DNA of 64,000 bases, taken from contig OZ037880.1 of the NCBI GenBank assembly GCA_964035575.1, forward strand, positions 1,178,001 through 1,242,000, given 5' to 3'. Under the pieces are notes generated by a model. The model made no database searches and was not told where the DNA came from. It saw only the letters and a program-made list of their open reading frames with translations. Each line of letters opens with the position of its first letter. The first letter of the stretch is position 1. Shown piece by piece: positions 59,110-64,000 of the stretch. Position numbers and translations under genes: made by a program. This DNA is from Rhynchopus sp. YZ270_cl-10 (lineage: Eukaryota > Euglenozoa > Diplonemea > Diplonemida > Diplonemidae).

Positions 59110-60125
59110 ATGAGCTCGACAGACACACAGTACTACCTTGCGGTCAGCTCCGGGAGCCATGCTTGGGAGGGCTCGACGGAGAGTCTACGGGTATGCAATG
59201 GGGTTCTCCACTTCAATAACACTTGGGGTGCTAACATTGTGTGAATGTACACCTGGAGTGTTGCATACTATTGCAACTACTGCAATACGTTTTCTTCATC
59301 CCTCCATGGTTGGGGCGGGGCAATGACTGTGTATGCATAACCTCCCTCGTGGAAATCGTGTGCAATACCCATGAAGTGCTCTCTGGGGTTTCGATAACTC
59401 TCGGAGAGTCGAATATCTCTGATGAATGGGGCGTTTTGCACTTTGCACCATTTGGTCCTCTCTCAACACACAACCTCAAACAGACTGCCGACAACGATGG
59501 GTACGACTCCCTGAACGAAACACACTCAGAACAGCGTGCACAGCCCACTGCGATTGAGACCAGCGAAGTCTCGCTCCAGACGGAAGAGGCGTCACCTATT
59601 TGCTACGAACGCAACGTGCGTCTCATGCAGGCAGAGCTGGACGACAGAGACGCCCTCCTGAACGGTGCTGTGGAGTGGGGCAAACAACAGGAATGGAACG
59701 CCACAGAAATGCACAAAGGCGCATTAGGCTTGGCCCAGGTGCATGACGAGGCGTTAACAGAAATAGGCGAAAAGGTGACGAAGCTTGACAACCTGCTCTT
59801 CTCTCTGTCTCAAGGCACCAGCGAGCAGGTCCGTGAGGAGGGTTTGCTCACGCTTGAGTCACTGAGAAAGGTTTTGCGGAAGACAGAAAACCTGCATGAC
59901 ATAGCACGCACAGCGACGGCTACAGCACTCATGGTGTCGACACACCCTGCGCAATGTAGTGCCGTGAAGGAAGCAGAAGTTGCAGACGCACAGCACAAAG
60001 CAGCAGAGGCCATACAGACGTCACGCGCGAAGCGGCATGAGGTAGGACAACGGAACCAAATCATTACCTACGAAAAGGATGAGCGCAACACTGAAGCAAC
60101 CTGTGCAATGTGTCCCGTGATGTGA
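59110..60125 (+). CDS. Coiled-coil protein of unknown function, two exons (59110-59190, 59484-60125)
   Basis: A 240-residue protein by inference. The first ATG frame (MSSTDTQYYLAVSSGSHAWE) runs into a TGA at 59242-59244, while the main coding frame downstream has no ATG near its start. Splicing at GTATGC (59191) to CTCAAACAG (ending 59483) joins them in phase 0, and the donor matches the Hsp70 intron. The body is Glu/Ala/Gln-rich and predicted helical (RLMQAELDDRDALL, LTLESLRKVLRKTENLHDIA, KEAEVADAQHKAAEA), consistent with a coiled coil. There is no enzyme motif. A start after CCCCCCAG fits other genes here. The long exon is well supported; the first exon and exact acceptor are less certain. 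Confidence 0.6.
59191..59483 (+). other. Probable intron of the coiled-coil gene (293 nt)
   Basis: GTATGC donor and ACCTCAAACAG acceptor restore a continuous frame. It is longer than the other introns here, so an alternative acceptor is possible. Confidence 0.5.
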
Positions 60126-60287
60126 AGAGAGTCGGTGCCCGATTCATGTTTCAGTAGTACACTAAGATCGTATGGGTTTTGTGTACCATGTGTGATGGGG
60201 GGAAAACGCCGGAGGAGTGTTGGGTTTTCAACCTTATGAACTTTTTTTTTTTCTCTCATAACCTTGTTGTTGTTGTTGTTGTTTTAG

Positions 60288-60330
60288 ATGTGTGTGCACG
60301 AGAGGCATATTCGTCAAGTTTTTTTTTCTT
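60288..60330 (+). repeat. Dispersed hairpin, type B
   Basis: AGATGTGTGTGCACGAGAGG then CATATTCGTCAAG. Stem GTGTGC/GCATAT pairs with two G-T wobbles. Confidence 0.72.
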
Positions 60331-60556
60331 ATTTTATTCCATCATAAATGGGTGACGGCATACTATATGTTAACGTCCCCACCCCTCCCCACATCCTCAT
60401 ACGTTTTCAGTTTCTGATTTGGTCATTCTCTCCGCAATTCTTTCGTGAAAGGGGCTTTGTTTTGCCCACCTTTTTTAAGTGATACTGAGCTAAAACGGGT
60501 TTAATAAAACGTTTTTGTGCTCAAGAAAACCTTCCGACAAAAAAAAACCCCATGTA

Positions 60557-60609
60557 TAGTGGAGCACGCTCTAGGGTGGCTACACTAATACAACCAAGTT
60601 TTCAAAAAA
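60557..60609 (+). repeat. A-tailed short repeat (SINE-like family)
   Basis: TAGTGGAGCACGCTCTAGGG, TGGCTACACTAATACAACCA, AGTTTTC, A run. Confidence 0.8.
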
Positions 60610-60979
60610 CCAGATGTTTAGTAACCAACCCTTTCCTTTTAGATCTTGGATTCAACAACAAAAACGGGGATGACAATCGGCACTTTTTCCCTACGTCTTG
60701 CAGTGTGAACATTGTATTAGAAGCAACGTGTTGAGAGTGGCACCTTTGATGCTTCAGGCGGTCTAATGACAGCCACACGAAACCATCAAAATAAAACATT
60801 TGTATTTGAGAGATGTTTTGGGTGTGTAAAATTTGGAGCTTTTTTCTTGAAATCCTCTTTTTTATCACACCCCTTACGCCTTCTTGAACAGGATGATAAT
60901 TCAGCACAGTGAAGTTCTTGACCAAGCCTTTTTACAGGCTGCAATTTGGTCTGGATGTGATCAACCTCACTATACTATT

Positions 60980-61020
60980 TAGATGTGTATGCACGAGGCA
61001 TGGTCATCTTTTACCTTCAC
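60980..61020 (+). repeat. Dispersed hairpin, type B
   Basis: TAGATGTGTATGCACGAGGC then ATGGTCATCTTTTACC. Stem TATGC/GCATG, short loop. Confidence 0.65.
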
Positions 61021-61238
61021 TTTGCTTCATTCTGCACCAATAGTTTTTTTAAAGTGTACACATGTAACATGAGGCCCTATGGCACAATGCTTTTGTCAGT
61101 ACTACACAACACACAATATCAGACAAAGGAAGGCAGCCACGAACCCTGTTTTAAAAAAAACTCTTTTTTTTTTTCCAGAACCACATCCCCCTCCTGGTAT
61201 TAAGAGGAAGCAAGATAAGGACTGTTTAAAAGGGGAAG

Positions 61239-61286
61239 AGTGGAGCGCACTCTAGGCTACACCAATACAACCAAGTTTTCAAAAAA
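61239..61286 (+). repeat. A-tailed short repeat (SINE-like family)
   Basis: AGTGGAGCGCACTCTAGGCT, ACACCAATACAACCAAGTTT, TC, A run. An internal deletion removes GGTGG. Confidence 0.75.
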
Positions 61287-62398
61287 GGTGGTGTTTTTTT
61301 TAGTGAGGGACTATTCGTCTTTTTGTGGTTTTAAAATGACATCGGATATGATCCTCTTATGCTGCAGTCAACGCAAGAAAGACACAGTAGTAGATTAGTG
61401 GCATGAGTGTTTGCTTTTTTTTTTTATAGATACACTGTCACGAGCGGGCTGTTGTATCTCAAGTCAACTTTTTTTTTTTTTTTGGTTTTTCTTTCCTGCG
61501 TCCCGGCGTTTGCACTATCAACTTCACTTTCTTTTCGCACCATCACAATATGATCACATATCACTTTTTGTGCATAGCGTTCACCTGAGTACTTTAAAAG
61601 TACCAAAATAGGGAACGTTTCGTCAAGAAGGCTTTGCATACGCCGGTGTACAGTGAGGCGTTTTGCGCTTTCAAACTTTCTCTTTGTATTTGAAGCTACG
61701 CAATTTTTTTTTTTTGCTATTATCAAGATGCAGCATAGTGCAGTACGCGAGGCCTTAGTGTTCATCTGACCCGTTTTTTTTCCCTCTTTTTTTCCTTGCT
61801 TTCCCCCCTCTTTGGAGTGCCCCCTTGAGAAACCAAAGCCAAAAAAAAAAAACGGAGCACTTTTGTTTACCCATAGTATATCCCATAAGAGCGGGGTTGG
61901 TTCTTAGATGACTAAAGAAGTTCTTCTTTCAGCCCTTTCTCTTTATTAGGGGGTTACGCGAAAGTGTTCCTATTTTTTGGCTGGCCAATCTCTCCTCCCT
62001 CATACACCCGATTAAATCCTCCAAATTTTGTTTTTTGTTTTAATTAAAAGGAAACGGCAGCAGAGCATCCTACCCTTTTGGGGTTCTGCAATTTTCCATC
62101 TTCGTAGTGTCTTTTAAGCTTTATGGGGGGAGGCTTTAGGCTTTAGGCTTCTCTCGCTCTCCTCTTCTTCTCTCTCTTCTGTTTCGTTTCCTCCGTTCTG
62201 TGTTCCTTTTTTGCGAAAGGGAGTTTTTTTTTGTTGCATGCAACATTTAGGTGAACGGATGCACTTTTTTTCAATGCCTTTTTCCGTTTCTTTTGGACTG
62301 TGAAGCTTTGACAGGGCATATCCTAAATATTGGGGAGACTCAAATATTGCAAAATACCGCAAAAAATAATCTATTTTGAGCACATCGATCAAAAAAAA

Positions 62399-62457
62399 TA
62401 GTGGAGCACACTCTAGGGTGGCTACACTAATACAACCAAGTTTTCAAAAAAAAAAAA
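62399..62457 (+). repeat. A-tailed short repeat (SINE-like family)
   Basis: TAGTGGAGCACACTCTAGGG, TGGCTACACTAATACAACCA, AGTTTTC and a 13-base A tail. Confidence 0.82.
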
Positions 62458-62836
62458 TTTCCGCCTTTGGCGGGGTATTTTTCGGTATATCTTTTCCAAC
62501 TTTCCTCCCTTCAAGGTCACTACCACAAACCCAATTTTTTTGGGGAAATTTTCGGCCGAGACTGGGTCCCACCTATTTGGCGACTTTGGGCTATTTTCAA
62601 AAAAAAAACCTCTAGTAGGTAGTGCTGTAGGATTTGCCCTGTTGGTTGATCTTGCCAAACAATATTTTTTTCCTCTCTTTTTTTATGATGCTTCAACTCC
62701 AAAACGGACTTTACAAGCAAAGAGATGCACAATTTTACATTTTTTTTTTACATTTTTTCGGGTTTTCTTTGAGAAACTGACAAAACAAACACACAAACGT
62801 GCAGCCTTGCATTGCTGCGTTTTTTAAAGCTGCTTT

Positions 62837-62890
62837 AGGTGACTAAGCATGAGAGGCTTAGGTCATCGAACCAAGCTTTTCTCTTTTTCT
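62837..62890 (+). repeat. Dispersed hairpin, type A (best consensus)
   Basis: AGGTGACTAAGCATGAGAGG then CTTAGGTCATCGAACCAAGC and TTTTCTCTTTTTC. Perfect stem CTAAGC/GCTTAG, loop ATGAGAG. Confidence 0.78.
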
Positions 62891-63379
62891 TTCTCTTCTT
62901 TAGTTTGGGGTACATTTAGTGCACCCTATTATACCTTCTATTCAGTAGAATAGTTAGTATATGAAACAATCTTCTTTTAGTTCTTGCACCTTATACGCCT
63001 ATCCCAACATGCGTCCATTCACCACCCCCCCCTCCTTAAGTCTACTTTATTTTATAGAACCCAGTAAGCGGAGCTAGTCTTTGCAGCTCCTCCCTACCCA
63101 CCGCAGATTGCCCACTACAGTACCACAACAAACACCGGTGAAGTAAAAACTAATGGTGGATTTTTGGGATTTCAAAAAACTCTAAGAAGAGGGTTTTTTA
63201 CCCCATCATGTTTGTTGTCTTGCTGTAAAATAGACACATCTTCCAGTTCCTAGCTCCCCTATTCGGGTGGGTGTTTTCTTTGTTTTGTGTGTACAGAACG
63301 TACCTTGGGCCTGTTGCATTTTTTGTTGATCCCAACAATGCTTTCAAATTGAATGCATATTTTTGAAATACCTTTTATA

Positions 63380-63415
63380 GAGATGTGCATCAGAGGCACA
63401 TCTTAAGGTTTCTTT
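63380..63415 (+). repeat. Dispersed hairpin, type B
   Basis: AGATGTGCATCAGAGGCACA then TCTTAAGG. Stem TGTGC/GCACA, loop ATCAGAG. Confidence 0.7.
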
Positions 63416-63981
63416 TATCTTTTTGTGGTCTGGAGGGTGTTTTGGTGTTGAATGATTCATTCATTTTTTTTTTTTTGTTCCAAGTAAAACAGGTGTATGG
63501 AGGATCAGACACAAACACCATCACTTTTTTCAATATTTTTTTTCAATTCTTGAGCTGTGTTTCTGTTTGTCCTGAATTGTTTGCTCTTCAGGGGAATGGC
63601 AACTCTTCATTGAAACCTGGCAGCACCTTTTCGTTGTCTATAACCATTTAAAATTTTGTTTGTCCTGAATTGTTTGTTATTCAAGCATTGCTCTTTATGA
63701 TTAGCACGCCATTGCTAATACCTGTCCGAAAAATTCCACTCAGATTCCACCCAATGAGTTAACGCTTATTGGGCTAAGAGGGACGCAGTTGACCGAAACA
63801 AACATAGTAATATAGCACGACAATTCACAAACCAACCAAATGCCCAATCAGTACAGCTACTCTGTACTGCTTAGGCTGCAAAAGACTTTCAGACCATCGA
63901 CTCTTTTCGTGAGGTCAAAAAAGCCATCTTTCAAAAAGAAAACTGAACTTTAAAAAGAAGTTCGCTTCTTCTTCCGGAAAC

Positions 63982-64000
63982 TAAAGCAATGAGAGGCTTA
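63982..64000 (+). repeat. Dispersed hairpin, type A, cut by the window end
   Basis: CTAAAGC, loop AATGAGAG, GCTTA at the last base. Confidence 0.6.

Larger units (their letters stand above)
60126..64000. other. Repeat-rich region without genes
   Basis: No convincing gene to the end of the window. Dispersed hairpins lie at 60288-60330, 60980-61020, 62837-62890, 63380-63415 and the window end. Three A-tailed repeats and type C copies (61495-61540, 61636-61690) are also present. Confidence 0.55.

Overview
This is nuclear DNA from a unicellular eukaryote (a protist). The genes carry short GT-AG introns, mostly starting GTATGT or GTATGC, and include a mitochondrial Hsp70, a four-repeat voltage-gated calcium channel, PARP and U-box proteins and two decayed 18S rRNA fragments. 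TAA, TAG and TGA all end genes, so the code looks standard. Coding regions are GC-balanced to GC-rich; the spaces between are full of T/A homopolymers and repeats. I cannot place the lineage from this window.

Layout. 1-439: 3' end of an unrecognised gene with one intron. 925-2320: large foldback (palindromic) repeat. 3557-6827: composite TIR element with palindromic GTGACACTGTC arrays at both ends and a decayed LINE-type endonuclease inside. 7964-10141: secreted GH3 beta-xylosidase-like enzyme. 12057-13432: two 18S rRNA fragments with a small four-helix membrane protein gene between them. 14626-16685: mitochondrial Hsp70 (one intron). 17343-18710: fatty acid hydroxylase/sterol desaturase. 19312-19641: small ubiquitin-like protein, next to a nest of hAT-type MITEs (19661-21175) and a second foldback element (to 22530). 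23930-27919: 1329-residue protein with duplicated PDZ, cold-shock-like, RNA-binding-like and PARP modules. 29175-32285: two neighbouring membrane proteins with CUB-like ectodomains and a cytoplasmic U-box. 38582-41176: large ankyrin protein. 42338-49006: Cav-type channel (EEEE filter, IQ motif). 54412-55875: second ankyrin protein. 56274-57698: secreted sulfatase. 59110-60125: coiled-coil protein with a probable intron.

Every gene I can support lies on the + strand. Most start codons follow a pyrimidine-rich tract and a CAG/AACAG step 5-85 nt upstream. The gaps hold MITEs with TA target duplications, short A-tailed repeats, and a large family of small hairpins. The hairpins keep a loop near AYGAGAG and a tail near TTCATCTTA plus a pyrimidine run, while their stems change in compensating pairs. 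This hairpin family is the strongest unexplained signal. GH3 and the sulfatase are both predicted to be exported and could act on external polysaccharide; the other genes show no obvious pathway link.
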